A stretch of 64,000 nucleotides of DNA, taken from contig JAMXLO010000141.1 in the NCBI GenBank assembly GCA_024280945.1, positions 1 through 64,000 of the forward strand. Reading direction: 5' to 3'. Origin of the DNA: Acetobacteraceae bacterium. GTDB taxonomy: Bacteria > Pseudomonadota > Alphaproteobacteria > Acetobacterales > Acetobacteraceae. The notes beneath the pieces were generated by a model. That model saw only the letters and a program-made list of their open reading frames with translations. It searched no databases and had not been told where the DNA came from. This document shows, piece after piece, positions 35,850 to 45,763 of the stretch; the stretch's first letter is position 1, and every line of letters begins with the position of its first letter. Both the position numbers and the translations under genes were made by a program.

Positions 35850-38085
35850 CCTGCCACACACGATACGGCGTTGCCGGTCCATCGAACTGGGTGACGCCGA
35901 GTGGCGCGAGCGCATCGACGATGGCGTTGTGGATGGCGGGCAGCATGGCGACGGCACCCGCCTCGCCGCAGCCTTTCACACCAAGCGGGTTGGTGGTGCA
36001 GCGCGTGGCGTTGAACTCAAGGTGGAACGACGGCAGGTCGTCGGCACGCGGCAACGCATAGTCCATGAACGAACCGGCGAGCAGCTGGCCCGACTCGGCA
36101 TCGTAAGCGGCGTGCTCCAGCAGCGCCTGACCGGCGCCTTGGGCGATCGCTCCATGCGCCTGCCCTGTTGCGATCATCGGGTTCACCAGCACGCCGTAGT
36201 CGTCCACCGCGGTGTGACGCACCAGCGAGACAGCACCGGTTTCCGGATCGATTTCCACCTCCACCACATGTGCGCCGTTCGGGAAGGTCAAATGCTCGCG
36301 CGTCCACGCGTGGTATGTGTCCAGCGGCTTGCCGGCGTCGCGCGCCCGCGCGGCCACCTCCAGCAGCGACACCGAACGGTTGGTGCCGACAACCGCAAAG
36401 TGCCCATCGGCGAAGACAATGTCTATCTCGGCAGCTTCCAGGACATCCGCGGCGATGCGACTGCCTTTTTCCACGATGGTTTCCGACGCACGATAGATGG
36501 CCGTGCCGCCCATGTAGGTGGCGCGCGAACTCCCGTGGCCTCCGCCCATCGGGATCAGGTCGGTGTCGCCCTGGCATAGTCGGATCTGCTCATTGGCGAT
36601 GCCAAGCCGATCGGCCAGCATCTGTGGAAACGTGGTTTCGTGCCCCTGCCCGATCGTCTGCGTGCCGGTGATCAGCGAGACCGTGCCATTCGCTTCGAAG
36701 CGGATATCGACGTTTTCATGCGGCGAGCCGCCGGTGCCCTTGATGTGATAGGCAATGCCGAGGCCACGGTGAAGGCCGCGCGCCTCGGTGTCGGCACGGC
36801 GCGTCGAAAAGCCTGCAACGTCCGCGGCTTTTAGCGCACGATCCAACGTGCTTGCGAAGGCGCCGCTGTCCACCGAGAACCCGAGAGCATTGGTCATCGG
36901 CGTGGTGGCCATGTTGCGTCGGCGCAGCTCCGCGCGATCGAAGCCGCACTGCCGCGCCGCCGCGTCGATCAGCCGCTCGATGATGTTGACCGCTTCGGCG
37001 AAACCCGGTGCGCGCGTCACTCCGATCGGCGTCGTGTTGCTGAGCACTGTGACGACATGCAGCGCGATGGACGGGATCGCATAGACGCTGCCCTGCAGAT
37101 GCACATACTGATAGGTCTGCACGGCCCCGGCGCCGCCGGCCATATAGGCGCCGATATCAGCCACGCTGTTGACCCGCAGCGCGAGGAATTTCCCGGCCGC
37201 ATCGAGCGCCAGCAACGCCTCGGCCCGATGGTCACGCGCCTGATGGTCGGAGACGAAGCCTTCGCTGCGCGTCGCGATCCACTTCACCGGGCGCCCCAGT
37301 CGCTTTGCCGCCCACAGGATCAGCGCGAATTCGGCATAGTTGAAGTTCTTCGCGCCGAAACCGCCACCGACATCCGGTGCAATGAAACGCACATCGGCCG
37401 CAGGCACGCCCAGCGCACGCGCTGTCGCGTCGCGATTGCCGTGCAGATTCTGGCTGGATACGTGCAGAGTGTAGTGGCCGTCGTAGATACCGACGGCACC
37501 GCGTGGCTCCATCGGGTTGGTGACGACGCGGTGGTTGTTCAGCCGCAGCGACACGACATGGGCCGCGATGGCGAATGCTGCGTCGACCGCCGCGGCATCT
37601 CCCCAATGCCAGTCCATGCAGACATTGTCCGGCACTTCATCGGCAATCGGTGGCGCGTTCACCGGCAGCGGTGTCCAGTCGATGACAATCCTTTCGGCGG
37701 CGTCCTGCGCCTGCGCGCGCGTCTCGGCGACGATCAGGGCAACCGGTTCGCCAACAAAGCGGACCTTGCCCACCGCCAGCAGCGGCTGGGGGGCGAAGGC
37801 GAACGGCTCGCCGGTCTGCACGTTCGCCTCCACCGTCGGGCGGAGCGGCAGCAGGCCGTCCCTGTGCACCTCATCGGCCGTCAGCACCGCCAGTACACCA
37901 GGTGCCGCCCGGGCGTCCGCCGCGTCGGTCCGATCGATCCGAGCGTGTGCATGTGGCGAACGAAGCAGCACGGCATGCGCCATGCCATCAAATCGCAGAT
38001 CGTCCAGGTAGCGGCCTTGGCCGGTGGTGAAACGGGCATCCTCCCGCCGCCGTGGCGTATCGCCTATATTGAACCTGAGTGTCAT
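35827..38085 (-). CDS. Xanthine dehydrogenase family molybdopterin-binding subunit with altered active-site loop
   Basis: A 752-residue CoxL/XdhB-type large subunit that should bind the molybdenum-cytosine dinucleotide cofactor. The N-terminal fold is recognised by RREDARFTTGQGRYLDDLRF, FVGEPVALIVAETRAQAQDA and DVGGGFGAKNFNYAEFALIL; the cofactor-binding TQTIGQGHETTFPQMLADRL and the late GCGEAGAVAMLPAIHNAIVD are intact. However the segment that is normally AYRGAGRPE reads VTRAPGFAE. No medium (FAD) or small (2Fe-2S) subunit genes adjoin it. It is divergent from the NtaA-like monooxygenase gene by 39 bases. Hydroxylase, isoquinoline-type or nonfunctional; the substrate is unknown. Confidence 0.87.
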   Translation of the reverse strand: MTLRFNIGDTPRRREDARFTTGQGRYLDDLRFDGMAHAVLLRSPHAHARIDRTDAADARAAPGVLAVLTADEVHRDGLLPLRPTVEANVQTGEPFAFAPQPLLAVGKVRFVGEPVALIVAETRAQAQDAAERIVIDWTPLPVNAPPIADEVPDNVCMDWHWGDAAAVDAAFAIAAHVVSLRLNNHRVVTNPMEPRGAVGIYDGHYTLHVSSQNLHGNRDATARALGVPAADVRFIAPDVGGGFGAKNFNYAEFALILWAAKRLGRPVKWIATRSEGFVSDHQARDHRAEALLALDAAGKFLALRVNSVADIGAYMAGGAGAVQTYQYVHLQGSVYAIPSIALHVVTVLSNTTPIGVTRAPGFAEAVNIIERLIDAAARQCGFDRAELRRRNMATTPMTNALGFSVDSGAFASTLDRALKAADVAGFSTRRADTEARGLHRGLGIAYHIKGTGGSPHENVDIRFEANGTVSLITGTQTIGQGHETTFPQMLADRLGIANEQIRLCQGDTDLIPMGGGHGSSRATYMGGTAIYRASETIVEKGSRIAADVLEAAEIDIVFADGHFAVVGTNRSVSLLEVAARARDAGKPLDTYHAWTREHLTFPNGAHVVEVEIDPETGAVSLVRHTAVDDYGVLVNPMIATGQAHGAIAQGAGQALLEHAAYDAESGQLLAGSFMDYALPRADDLPSFHLEFNATRCTTNPLGVKGCGEAGAVAMLPAIHNAIVDALAPLGVTQFDGPATPYRVWQAIRSPRA

Positions 38086-38124
38086 TCGGCTTCCTTAGCC
38101 GGGTTCAGGAACGGACAACAGATC

Positions 38125-39450
38125 ATGACCGCCAAACGCCAGCTCCATCTCGGCGCCTTCATGCGGCCGACGACCATCCATACCGCGGCCTGGCGCTATC
38201 CGGGCGCCTATCCCGACGCCAATTTCAACCTCGCACACATCAAGCGCTTCATCCAGACGCTGGAGCGCGGAAGGTTCGACGCGTTCTTCATGGCCGACCA
38301 TCTGGCCGTGCTGAACATGCCGATGAACGCGCTGAAGCGCAGCCATACGGTGACCTCGTTCGAGCCATTCACGCTGCTGTCGGCGCTCGCCATGGTCACC
38401 GAGCATATTGGGCTGATCGCCACCGGCTCGACCACGTTCGAGGCGCCATTCCATGTCGCCCGTCGCTTTGCCTCACTCGACCACATCAGCGGCGGTCGTG
38501 CGGCGTGGAATATCGTCACCACATCCAACCCCGACGCGGCGTTGAACTTCGGGGTGGACGACCAGATGGAGCACGACGAACGCTACCGCCGCGCGCGTGA
38601 GTTCTACGATGTGGTGACCGGACTATGGGACAGCTGGGCGGAGGATGCCTTCATCCGCAACGTGGAGACCGGCGAGTTCTTCGATCCGTCGCGCATGCAC
38701 GTGCTGAACCACCGCGGGAAATACTATTCGGTGCGCGGGCCGCTGCACATCGCGCGGCCGATCCAGGGTTGGCCGGTGATCGTGCAGGCCGGCGCCTCGG
38801 ATGCTGGCCGCCAGCTTGCGGCGGAGACGGCCGAGATGGTGTTCGCCGGCGCAGGCGACATCAATGGCGGACGTGCACTCTACGCCGACATCAAGGGCCG
38901 CATGGCGGAGATCGGCCGCAACCCCGACCACCTGAAGATCCTGCCAGGAGCCTTCGTGGTGATCGGTGATTCGCTCGACGAAGCTCGCGAGAAGCGAGCC
39001 AGGCTGGACGGCCTGGTGCATTACGACAGCGCCATCGCCTCTCTGTCGATCGCGCTTGGCACCGATGCGTCGCGTTTCGATCCGGATGGGCCGTTGCCCA
39101 CAATTCCCGAGACGAATGCGAGCAAGAGCGGACGCGAACGCGCGATCAACCTGGCGAAGCGTGAGAATCTGACGGTACGCCAGCTGGCCCAGCGCCTGGG
39201 CGGCTACAGTGGGCCGGCACTGTTGGGAACGCCGACAATGATTGCCGACCAGATGGAGGAGTGGCTCACCACCAACGCGTGCGACGGGTTCAACATCATG
39301 TTTCCCTTCCTGCCCGCCGGTCTTGATGACTTCGTCGAACGTGTCGTGCCGGAGTTGCAGCGCCGCGGCATCCTCCGGCGCGAATATGAAGGCAAGACAT
39401 TGCGCGAGAACCTGGGGCTGCCGCGTCCCGAGAACCGCTTCTTCGCTTGA
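38125..39450 (+). CDS. NtaA/SnaA/DszA-family flavin monooxygenase
   Basis: A 441-residue luciferase-like monooxygenase from ATG 38125 (the open frame extends antisense to the preceding gene). Family landmarks are LGAFMRPTTIHTAAWRYPGA, FDAFFMADHLAVLNMPMNAL, HISGGRAAWNIVTTSNPDAA, YYSVRGPLHIARPIQGWPVI and VQAGASDAGRQLAAETAEMV. Members oxidise chelators (nitrilotriacetate), sulfones or other small organics with FMNH2 from a reductase. It precedes the ABC permease genes by 78 bases on the same strand, so import and oxidation of one compound is likely. No reductase is visible. Confidence 0.9.
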   Translation: MTAKRQLHLGAFMRPTTIHTAAWRYPGAYPDANFNLAHIKRFIQTLERGRFDAFFMADHLAVLNMPMNALKRSHTVTSFEPFTLLSALAMVTEHIGLIATGSTTFEAPFHVARRFASLDHISGGRAAWNIVTTSNPDAALNFGVDDQMEHDERYRRAREFYDVVTGLWDSWAEDAFIRNVETGEFFDPSRMHVLNHRGKYYSVRGPLHIARPIQGWPVIVQAGASDAGRQLAAETAEMVFAGAGDINGGRALYADIKGRMAEIGRNPDHLKILPGAFVVIGDSLDEAREKRARLDGLVHYDSAIASLSIALGTDASRFDPDGPLPTIPETNASKSGRERAINLAKRENLTVRQLAQRLGGYSGPALLGTPTMIADQMEEWLTTNACDGFNIMFPFLPAGLDDFVERVVPELQRRGILRREYEGKTLRENLGLPRPENRFFA

Positions 39451-39528
39451 CTTTCGCACTGACACGACCACAGGCTGGCCACGAGGCAAACGTCAGAGCG
39501 CCGCCACCACAAGGCGGACCGGGAAACA

Positions 39529-40485
39529 ATGTACAGCTACATCGTGCGGCGTCTCGCCTTCGGTGCGATCACGGTAGTCGGCGTATCCATCGTCGTGTTC
39601 TTCGTGCTGCGCGTCCTGCCGGGCGACCCGCTGGTCGCAATTTTCGGCCCCGAGGGCTTCACCAAACTTTCGCCTGAGCAGCGCGCCAGCTACATGGCAC
39701 AGCTTGGGTTGAGTGACCCGCTGATCGTGCAGTATCTGCGGTGGGTTCGCGACATCCTGTCCGGCAGCCTGGGCCATTCGTTCTTCCGCTCGGAGAGTGT
39801 GGCCGAGATGATCGCACGCCGTGGGCCCCTGACCGCCGAGATCGCTGCCCTTTCAGTGGTGCTGTCGTGGCTGGTCGGGATCCCGGTCGCCATCGTCAGC
39901 GCACTGAAGCCCAACAGCATCGGGGACAACGTCTCACGCTTCCTCAGCATCCTGTTCCTGGCGATACCAGGCTTCTGGCTCGCCATGCTGATCGTGCTGG
40001 TGCTGCTGTTCGGACTGGGCTATCGCGCACCACTGGCGAATGTTGCGTTCTTCACCGATCCGCTGGCCAATCTGCAGATCGTCGTCGGACCTGCCATTGT
40101 GCTCGGGTTGGGCCAGGCGGCCTATATCGCGCGCATGGCGCGCTCCAGCCTGCTGGAGGTGGTGCGCGAGGACTATGTCCGCACGGCGCGCGCCAAGGGA
40201 CTGAACAACCGGTTGGTGATCGCGTTCCACGCGCTGCCAAACGCCCTGCTGCCGGTGATCACGCTGTCCGGCATCCTGCTTGGGTTTGTGCTCGCTGGAT
40301 CCATACCCGTCGAGCGCGCGTTCGGCACGCCGGGCCTTGGCTACGCCATGTACACCGCGGTGAGCGAGCGCGACATCTTTGTCATGCAGAACCTGGTGTT
40401 CCTGTATTCGATCGTGTTCGTGCTGCTGAACATCACCGTCGACCTCGCCTCGGCCTGGCTCGACCCGAGGATCCGCTATCGATGA
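39529..40485 (+). CDS. ABC transporter permease, DppB/OppB type
   Basis: A 318-residue inner-membrane permease with six hydrophobic segments. It begins MYSYIVRRLAFGAITVVGVS, has the periplasmic-loop pattern VLPGDPLVAIF, and the EAA coupling loop VREDYVRTARAKGLNNR followed by HALPNALLPVITLSGILLGF, typical of peptide/opine/nickel (PepT) importers. Coupled to the next permease by an ATGA overlap. The matching ATPases and binding proteins lie at 41.9-47.5 kb. Confidence 0.94.
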   Translation: MYSYIVRRLAFGAITVVGVSIVVFFVLRVLPGDPLVAIFGPEGFTKLSPEQRASYMAQLGLSDPLIVQYLRWVRDILSGSLGHSFFRSESVAEMIARRGPLTAEIAALSVVLSWLVGIPVAIVSALKPNSIGDNVSRFLSILFLAIPGFWLAMLIVLVLLFGLGYRAPLANVAFFTDPLANLQIVVGPAIVLGLGQAAYIARMARSSLLEVVREDYVRTARAKGLNNRLVIAFHALPNALLPVITLSGILLGFVLAGSIPVERAFGTPGLGYAMYTAVSERDIFVMQNLVFLYSIVFVLLNITVDLASAWLDPRIRYR

Positions 40486-41399
40486 GCGTCACCCAACCTG
40501 ACACCACGCTGCCGCTGGAAAGCATCGCTGTTGCGCAGCCGTCCTGGCTGAGACGCGCTCTTCGCGGCCTGCGCACTTTCGTACGACGGTCGCCTATGTC
40601 GGCCTTCTGGGCCTGCGTTGCCGCCGCCATCATCTTCATGGCGATCGCCGCTCCGGCGCTCGCGCCGTTCGACCCGGTACGCGCTGACTTTCGTCACATG
40701 ACCAAGCCGCCGTCGGAGCTGCACTGGTTCGGCACCGACCAGATCGGCCGAGATACGTTGAGCCGGGTGATTTATGGCAGCCGCGCCTCGCTCACGGTCG
40801 CCGCGGGCGCAGTGCTGCTGGGTACGACGCTTGGCGCGATCTGGGGCCTGGCCTGCGGCTATTTCGGCGGCCGGTTCGACATCTTCAGTCAGCGCATCAT
40901 CGAGTTCCTGCAATCGTTCCCCGACCTGATTCTGGCTATGGCTATTGCGATGGCGCTTGGCGCGGGGATGGGCACGGTGATTGTCGCCATTGCGATAACC
41001 CGCATACCGTTCGGGGGACGGGTGATCCGCGCCGTGGTGCTGTCGCTGAAGGAACTGTCGTATGTCGAGGCTGCGCGCGGTCTCGGCGCTTCGCATATGC
41101 GCATGATGGCGCGGCACATATTGCCGCAGTGCATTGCGCCCTACCTGATCCTGGCGACCACGCATCTCGGCGTGGCGATCATTATCGAGGCGGCACTGGG
41201 TTTCCTTGGCGTTGGCATTCCGCCGCCGACCCCGACCTGGGGCAACATGCTGGCCGATTCACTCAACGCGGGACTGGTGCCGCCGTGGTGGCTGGTGCTG
41301 TTCCCTGGCGTCGCCATCACGCTGACGGTGCTGGCGTTCAATCTACTGGGTGACGGCATACGCGACGCACTTGATCCGCGGCTACGCGGAGCCGTCTGA
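40482..41399 (+). CDS. ABC transporter permease, DppC/OppC type
   Basis: A 305-residue permease beginning at ATG 40482 inside the DppB-like stop. It has the OppC_N-type cytoplasmic start WLRRALRGLRTFVRRSPMSA, the family signature HWFGTDQIGRDTLSRVIYGS, and the EAA loop ELSYVEAARGLGASHMRMMA with ARHILPQCIAPYLI. Ends LGDGIRDALDPRLRGAV, the classic DppC terminus. The palindromic repeat pair starts 15 bases after its stop. Confidence 0.94.
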   Translation: MSVTQPDTTLPLESIAVAQPSWLRRALRGLRTFVRRSPMSAFWACVAAAIIFMAIAAPALAPFDPVRADFRHMTKPPSELHWFGTDQIGRDTLSRVIYGSRASLTVAAGAVLLGTTLGAIWGLACGYFGGRFDIFSQRIIEFLQSFPDLILAMAIAMALGAGMGTVIVAIAITRIPFGGRVIRAVVLSLKELSYVEAARGLGASHMRMMARHILPQCIAPYLILATTHLGVAIIIEAALGFLGVGIPPPTPTWGNMLADSLNAGLVPPWWLVLFPGVAITLTVLAFNLLGDGIRDALDPRLRGAV

Positions 41400-41413
41400 G
41401 GGGTATGACAAGA

Positions 41414-41510
41414 AAGACGTGGATGGCTGGCACGCGGCCGGCCATGACGAGGGGTGGAATCGCGTGTGCTCCTTGTCATGGCCGGGCGTGGCCCCGGCCA
41501 TCCACGTCTT
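41414..41510. repeat. Inverted pair of REP-like repeats upstream of the GIY-YIG gene
   Basis: Copy one, 41414-41448, reads AAGACGTGGATGGC to GGCCATGAC. Copy two, 41475-41510, is the same repeat reversed (GTCATGGCC to CCATCCACGTCTT). The spacer is 26 bases. Each copy is internally palindromic and GC-rich. This is the same family as 24691-24777 and the partial copy at 41834. The pair forms a long imperfect hairpin between the permease stop and the nuclease start. Confidence 0.88.
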
Positions 41511-41538
41511 GTTCATCAGCGGTCCCTACGATGGCCGC

Positions 41539-41919
41539 ATGGGCGGCCGGGTCTACATCATGAGCAATCGGCGGAACGGAACGCTCTATATCGGCGTCAC
41601 CAATGACCTGGTCCGACGTGTGCGGGAACACCGGGAAGGTCTTGGCAGAAGTTTCGTCCGCAAGTATGGCCTGACGAGGCTGGTACATTGCGAGCGTCAC
41701 GAAGACATACGGATCGCGATACAGCGGGAGACAAGCCTTAAGCGTTGGCCTCGCGCCTGGAAGGTGCGGCTGTTCGCGAAACAAAATCCTGAGTGGCAGG
41801 ACTTGTATCCGACTTTGTTCGGTTGCAGAGGGAAAGACGTGGATGGCCGGGCCGAGCCCGGCGGCTACTGCACCGCAATCGGCGCCAAAGGAAACCGCAC
41901 CCCGCCATTATGCAAATGA
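41539..41919 (+). CDS. GIY-YIG nuclease domain protein bracketed by REP-like repeats
   Basis: A 126-residue protein whose residues 4-95 form a compact GIY-YIG nuclease domain: VYIMSNRRNGTLYIGVTNDL (the two strands), VRREHREG-like helix with RRVREHREGLGRSFVRKYG, then HCERHEDIRIAIQRETSLKR (catalytic Glu region) and FAKQNPEWQDLYPTLF. After residue 95 the frame runs through a repeat copy and 55 bases into the 3' end of the convergent ATPase gene, so the tail is probably accidental. ATG 41539 is the start nearest the domain; no strong ribosome site. Single-domain members of this family are widespread in alphaproteobacteria. DNA cleavage is predicted; the biological role is unknown. Confidence 0.85.
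   Translation: MGGRVYIMSNRRNGTLYIGVTNDLVRRVREHREGLGRSFVRKYGLTRLVHCERHEDIRIAIQRETSLKRWPRAWKVRLFAKQNPEWQDLYPTLFGCRGKDVDGRAEPGGYCTAIGAKGNRTPPLCK
41834..41862. repeat. Partial REP-like repeat copy at the 3' side of the GIY-YIG gene
   Basis: AAGACGTGGATGGCCGGG followed by CCGAGCCCGG: it matches the first three quarters of the 35-base repeat but loses the terminal CCATGAC. It lies inside the open frame of the nuclease and two bases before the stop codon of the convergent ATPase gene. With the pair at 41414-41510 it brackets the nuclease domain. Confidence 0.8.
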
Positions 41920-42878
41920 CACGCGGCCCAATGTCCCGGGACCACTTCCCGCAACGCGGGCACCTCATGCCGACACTGCGCCATAGCATAGGGACACCGC
42001 AGATGGAAATGACAGCCCGATGGTGGATTGATCGGGCTCGGCACATCACCACTCAGGATCACACGCTTGCGCCGCCGTGCACCGGCTTTGGGAATCGGCA
42101 CCGCCGACAGCAGTGCTTCGGTGTAGGGGTGCAGCGGCATATCGAACAGGCTGTTCTTGTCGGTCGTCTCAACAATGCGGCCGAGATACATCACCGCGAT
42201 GCGATGACTGATGTGCTCCACCACCGCTAGGTCATGCGCTACGAACAGATACGACAGCTTGAATTCGTCCTGCAGATCCATCAGCAGGTTGATGATCTGC
42301 GCCTGAATCGAAACATCCAGCGCTGATACCGGTTCGTCGCCGACGATCAGTTCCGGGCCAAGCGCCAGCGCGCGAGCGATGCCGATGCGCTGCCGCTGTC
42401 CGCCCGAGAACATGTGCGGGAACGAATGCCTGTGCTCCGGCCGCAGTCCAACGCGCTCGAACAGGCTGGCAACGCGCTCCTGGCGTTCCGCCCGTGTGCC
42501 AGCATCGTGAATGATCAGTGGCTCCTCGACGATATCGCCCGCCGACATGCGCGGATTGAGTGATGCGTAAGGATCCTGGTAGATCATCTGCATCTGCTCG
42601 CGGTATGGGAACATTTTCGCCGCATCGAATTCGGTGATGTCCTCGCCACGTACCTTGATGCGACCTGCCGTCGGTTCGAGCAGCTTCAGAAGGGTGCGGC
42701 CAACGGTCGATTTGCCACAGCCGCTCTCGCCCACCAAGCCGAGTGTTTCACCGCGATCGATGTGGAACGACACGCCGTCGACTGCATGAACTTGGCCGGC
42801 TACCCGCGAAAACACGCCCTTATAAACGGGGAAATGCTTCTTGAGAGCCTCAACCTGCAGCAGGGGTGCGTTGCTCAC
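41865..42878 (-). CDS. ABC transporter ATP-binding protein, DppF/OppF type
   Basis: A 337-residue cytoplasmic ATPase. GTG 42878 overlaps the stop of the DppD-like gene (GTGA), which is the most economical start. Walker A is [14 protein letters not shown] near residue 47, Q-loop [15 protein letters not shown], signature [17 protein letters not shown], Walker [15 protein letters not shown] and the H-loop [10 protein letters not shown]. The C-terminal oligopeptide-ABC extension has the cysteine pattern [16 protein letters not shown], as in this family. The stop codon adjoins the partial repeat, so the native C-terminus may have been altered slightly. Confidence 0.95.
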   Translation of the reverse strand: MSNAPLLQVEALKKHFPVYKGVFSRVAGQVHAVDGVSFHIDRGETLGLVGESGCGKSTVGRTLLKLLEPTAGRIKVRGEDITEFDAAKMFPYREQMQMIYQDPYASLNPRMSAGDIVEEPLIIHDAGTRAERQERVASLFERVGLRPEHRHSFPHMFSGGQRQRIGIARALALGPELIVGDEPVSALDVSIQAQIINLLMDLQDEFKLSYLFVAHDLAVVEHISHRIAVMYLGRIVETTDKNSLFDMPLHPYTEALLSAVPIPKAGARRRKRVILSGDVPSPINPPSGCHFHLRCPYAMAQCRHEVPALREVVPGHWAACHLHNGGVRFPLAPIAVQ

Positions 42879-43921
42879 AGCATTTCTCCGGCGCGCCAGC
42901 ATGCGACCCAATGGCCTGTCGTGTGCAGCTCCAGCTTTGGCGCCACGGCATGACAGTGCTCTGTGGCCAGCGCGCAGCGCGGTGCAAAACTGCAGCCCTT
43001 TGGTAAATTGAACAGCGAGGGCACCATGCCCTTGATCTCGTTCAGCCGGCTTCGGCCGCGCGGCACGCGCCCGACGAGATCCAGGCTCGGAATGGAGCCC
43101 AACAGTCCTCGCGTGTATGGATGGGCCGGACGTTCGAACAGATCGTCGACCGGCGCCTCCTCCACCTTGCGTCCAGCGTACATCACCACCACGCGGTCCG
43201 CGTTTTCCGCCACCACACCCATATCGTGGGTGATCAGGATGATCGCAGTCCCCAGCGTGTCGCGCAGCTCGCGCATCAGGTCGAGGATCTGCGCCTGGAT
43301 CGTCACGTCCAGCGCGGTTGTTGGCTCGTCCGCGATCAGCACCTTGGGATTGCATGACAGCGCCATCGCGATCATCACACGCTGGCGCATTCCGCCGGAC
43401 AGCTGATGCGGAAAGGCATGCACCCGCTGCTCGGGTTCCGGGATGTGCACCCGACGCAGCATCTCGACCGCACGGTCCATTGCCTCACGGTTCGACAGGC
43501 CTTGGTGCAGTGCCACCGCCTCGCTGATCTGCCGGCCAACGGTCAGCAGCGGGTTCAGCGACGTCATGGGCTCCTGAAAGATCATTGAAATGCGGTTGCC
43601 CCGAACCTCCTCCATTTGGCTTTCTGAGAGGGTCAGGAGGTCCGTACCCTCGAACCGGATCGCGCCGCCGGCGATGCGGCCTGGGGGACTCGCGACGAGA
43701 CGCAGGATGGAGAGCGCGGTGACGCTCTTACCGCAGCCCGACTCCCCGACGACGCCGAGTGTCTCGCCGCTGCGTAGGGAGTAGGATACGCCATCCACCG
43801 CTCGCACGATGCCCGCGGGCGTAGCAAACTGCGTGTGCAGATCAACGATCTCTAGTAGCGGTCGAGGCTCGCCCACATTGTTGACGGAGGCGGCCCGAGT
43901 GGGCAACGGCACTTCATTCAA
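42875..43921 (-). CDS. ABC transporter ATP-binding protein, DppD/OppD type
   Basis: A 348-residue ATPase if translation begins at TTG 43921 (after GGGAG with about seven bases spacing); GTG 43912 is a close alternative and no ATG fits. Walker [19 protein letters not shown]-loop [17 protein letters not shown], signature [17 protein letters not shown], Walker [16 protein letters not shown] and H-loop [14 protein letters not shown] are all intact. C-terminal cysteine motif [15 protein letters not shown]. It is divergent from the binding-protein genes and coupled to the DppF-like gene downstream. Confidence 0.92.
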   Translation of the reverse strand: MNEVPLPTRAASVNNVGEPRPLLEIVDLHTQFATPAGIVRAVDGVSYSLRSGETLGVVGESGCGKSVTALSILRLVASPPGRIAGGAIRFEGTDLLTLSESQMEEVRGNRISMIFQEPMTSLNPLLTVGRQISEAVALHQGLSNREAMDRAVEMLRRVHIPEPEQRVHAFPHQLSGGMRQRVMIAMALSCNPKVLIADEPTTALDVTIQAQILDLMRELRDTLGTAIILITHDMGVVAENADRVVVMYAGRKVEEAPVDDLFERPAHPYTRGLLGSIPSLDLVGRVPRGRSRLNEIKGMVPSLFNLPKGCSFAPRCALATEHCHAVAPKLELHTTGHWVACWRAGEML

Positions 43922-44033
43922 GACGTGACTCCCAGTATTCCGGCGTGTAATCTTTTCGCAAAGCGGCCGGTTCGCACGCCTATCAGAGCACGTGATTACC
44001 CGGACTGAAAAGGCCAAAGGGAGGGACACCGGG

Positions 44034-45731
44034 ATGGATGAGACGGATGCCGCGCGGGTGGCGTTGACGCGTCGCGGTCTGCTGGGGACCGGGGCCGCGT
44101 TGGCTCTTGGCGCGTATGGACTGCACCCCACGCGCGGGGTGGCGGCGGACGTTGCCATGGAATTCGACGGTTCCAAGTTTCAACTCGCGGCGCCGGAACC
44201 CAATCCGAAATATGGCGGCACGCTGCGGATCGGCCTCACCAGCCGTCAGCCCCATTTTGACCTGCATCAGTCCGGCACCTTCAACAATCTTGGTGCAATG
44301 GCACCGATGTTCGACAATCTGATCCGCCGCGATCCGCGCGACAGCGGCAAGACGATCATCCCTGATTTGGCACATAGCTGGCAGATCTCGAAGGACAGCA
44401 GGACCTATACTTTTTTCTTGCGCAAAGGTGTGCAGTTCAGCGACGGCGGCGAATTCACCGCCGATGACGTGAAGGCGACGTTCGATCGCATCGTGAGGCC
44501 GCCTGAGGGGATCAGCATCCCGCGCAGCATCCTGTTCAAGGCGGTGAGCGAGATCAACGTCCGCGACAACTACACCATAGAATTCAAATTGTCCGAGGCA
44601 CGGTCGCCGAACTTCATCATGTCGGCATTCGCCAGCGGCTGGAACGTGATCTACCGGAAGAAGACGCTGGAGGAGAACAACTACAACCTGCGCAAGGTGA
44701 TGCTGGCGCCAGGCACCGGACCGTTCAAGACAGTGCGGCGGGTGGAGAACGAGGTTTGGGTGCTGGAGAAGAAGAAGGACTACTGGAACAATGGTCTGCC
44801 ATATCTGGATGGCGTCGAGTCGTACAACCTGATCCCGTTCTCGCCGGAACTGGGGTCGTCGATCCTGTCGCATCGGATCGACTATGGCCGCGTGTTCGAT
44901 CCGGTGACCGAGCGCAAGGCGAAGGCGACGCCCGGCATGCTGACCGCCAAATACAACCAGAGCGTCATCCAGGGCACCTGGATGAACAATCGGCGCAAGC
45001 CGCTGGACGATCCTCGGGTGCGGCGGGCGCTGCACCTGGCGATGGACAAACACGTGTTGATCGATGTCGTGAAAGATGTCGCGCCGATGCAGGTCGGTGG
45101 CTTCATCTATCCGTTCTCGGAGTTCGCCACGCCGAAGCCGGAGCTGTTCAAGCGGATCGGTTATCAGACCGATCCTGCGGCCGCTGAGAAGGAGGCGAAG
45201 GCGCTGATGGCGGCGGCCGGCTACAAGGACGGGCTGAAGCAGCCGCTCGACTTCCTGATCCGCGACGTCTCCAGCTTCAAACTATGGTCGCAGGCCATGC
45301 AGGCGATGTTCCAGCAGACGCTGAACATTCAATGCAACCTGCGGGTCGTGGTCGAGTCGGTGTGGTTCGACGACATTGCCAACGGCAATTTTGATCTGGC
45401 GATCGGCGCGGTGGTGTCAACGCTGCTCGACCCGTCGGACTATTTCAACGCCTGGTATCGCAGCGGCGGACCGCAGAACTACTCCAACTGGAGCAATAAG
45501 ACGTTCGACGCGCTGGCGGACCAGATCGATCGGGAGCTCGATCCGGCGAAGCGCAAGGTGCTGATCCAGCAGGCCGAGGCGATCTTCGAACAGGATCCGC
45601 CGGTGCTGCCGGTGGCGTGGGAGCAGCTCATCGACATCTGGTACAGCAATGTCAAAGGCGCGAATCCGTACGAATACTTTGGCGCCTATGACGTCATCCG
45701 CCACGACGTCGTCTGGCTGGACAAGACCTGA
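44034..45731 (+). CDS. ABC transporter substrate-binding protein, family 5 (first of tandem pair)
   Basis: A 565-residue periplasmic binding protein from ATG 44034 after GGGAGGGAC. The N-terminus has a Tat-like signal ([20 protein letters not shown]). The mature protein shows family SBP_bac_5 features: [20 protein letters not shown], the domain-I strand [40 protein letters not shown], and [20 protein letters not shown] near residue 325. Members bind peptides, opines or similar solutes. A second copy follows 32 bases downstream. Confidence 0.94.
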   Translation: MDETDAARVALTRRGLLGTGAALALGAYGLHPTRGVAADVAMEFDGSKFQLAAPEPNPKYGGTLRIGLTSRQPHFDLHQSGTFNNLGAMAPMFDNLIRRDPRDSGKTIIPDLAHSWQISKDSRTYTFFLRKGVQFSDGGEFTADDVKATFDRIVRPPEGISIPRSILFKAVSEINVRDNYTIEFKLSEARSPNFIMSAFASGWNVIYRKKTLEENNYNLRKVMLAPGTGPFKTVRRVENEVWVLEKKKDYWNNGLPYLDGVESYNLIPFSPELGSSILSHRIDYGRVFDPVTERKAKATPGMLTAKYNQSVIQGTWMNNRRKPLDDPRVRRALHLAMDKHVLIDVVKDVAPMQVGGFIYPFSEFATPKPELFKRIGYQTDPAAAEKEAKALMAAAGYKDGLKQPLDFLIRDVSSFKLWSQAMQAMFQQTLNIQCNLRVVVESVWFDDIANGNFDLAIGAVVSTLLDPSDYFNAWYRSGGPQNYSNWSNKTFDALADQIDRELDPAKRKVLIQQAEAIFEQDPPVLPVAWEQLIDIWYSNVKGANPYEYFGAYDVIRHDVVWLDKT

Positions 45732-45763
45732 GCAATCGAGAGACACGGAAAGGCTACTATACA

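Noticed and set aside
37057-38124. Long open plus-strand frame antisense to the molybdenum hydroxylase gene
   Set aside because: High GC keeps the antisense frame open; protein motifs begin only at ATG 38125.
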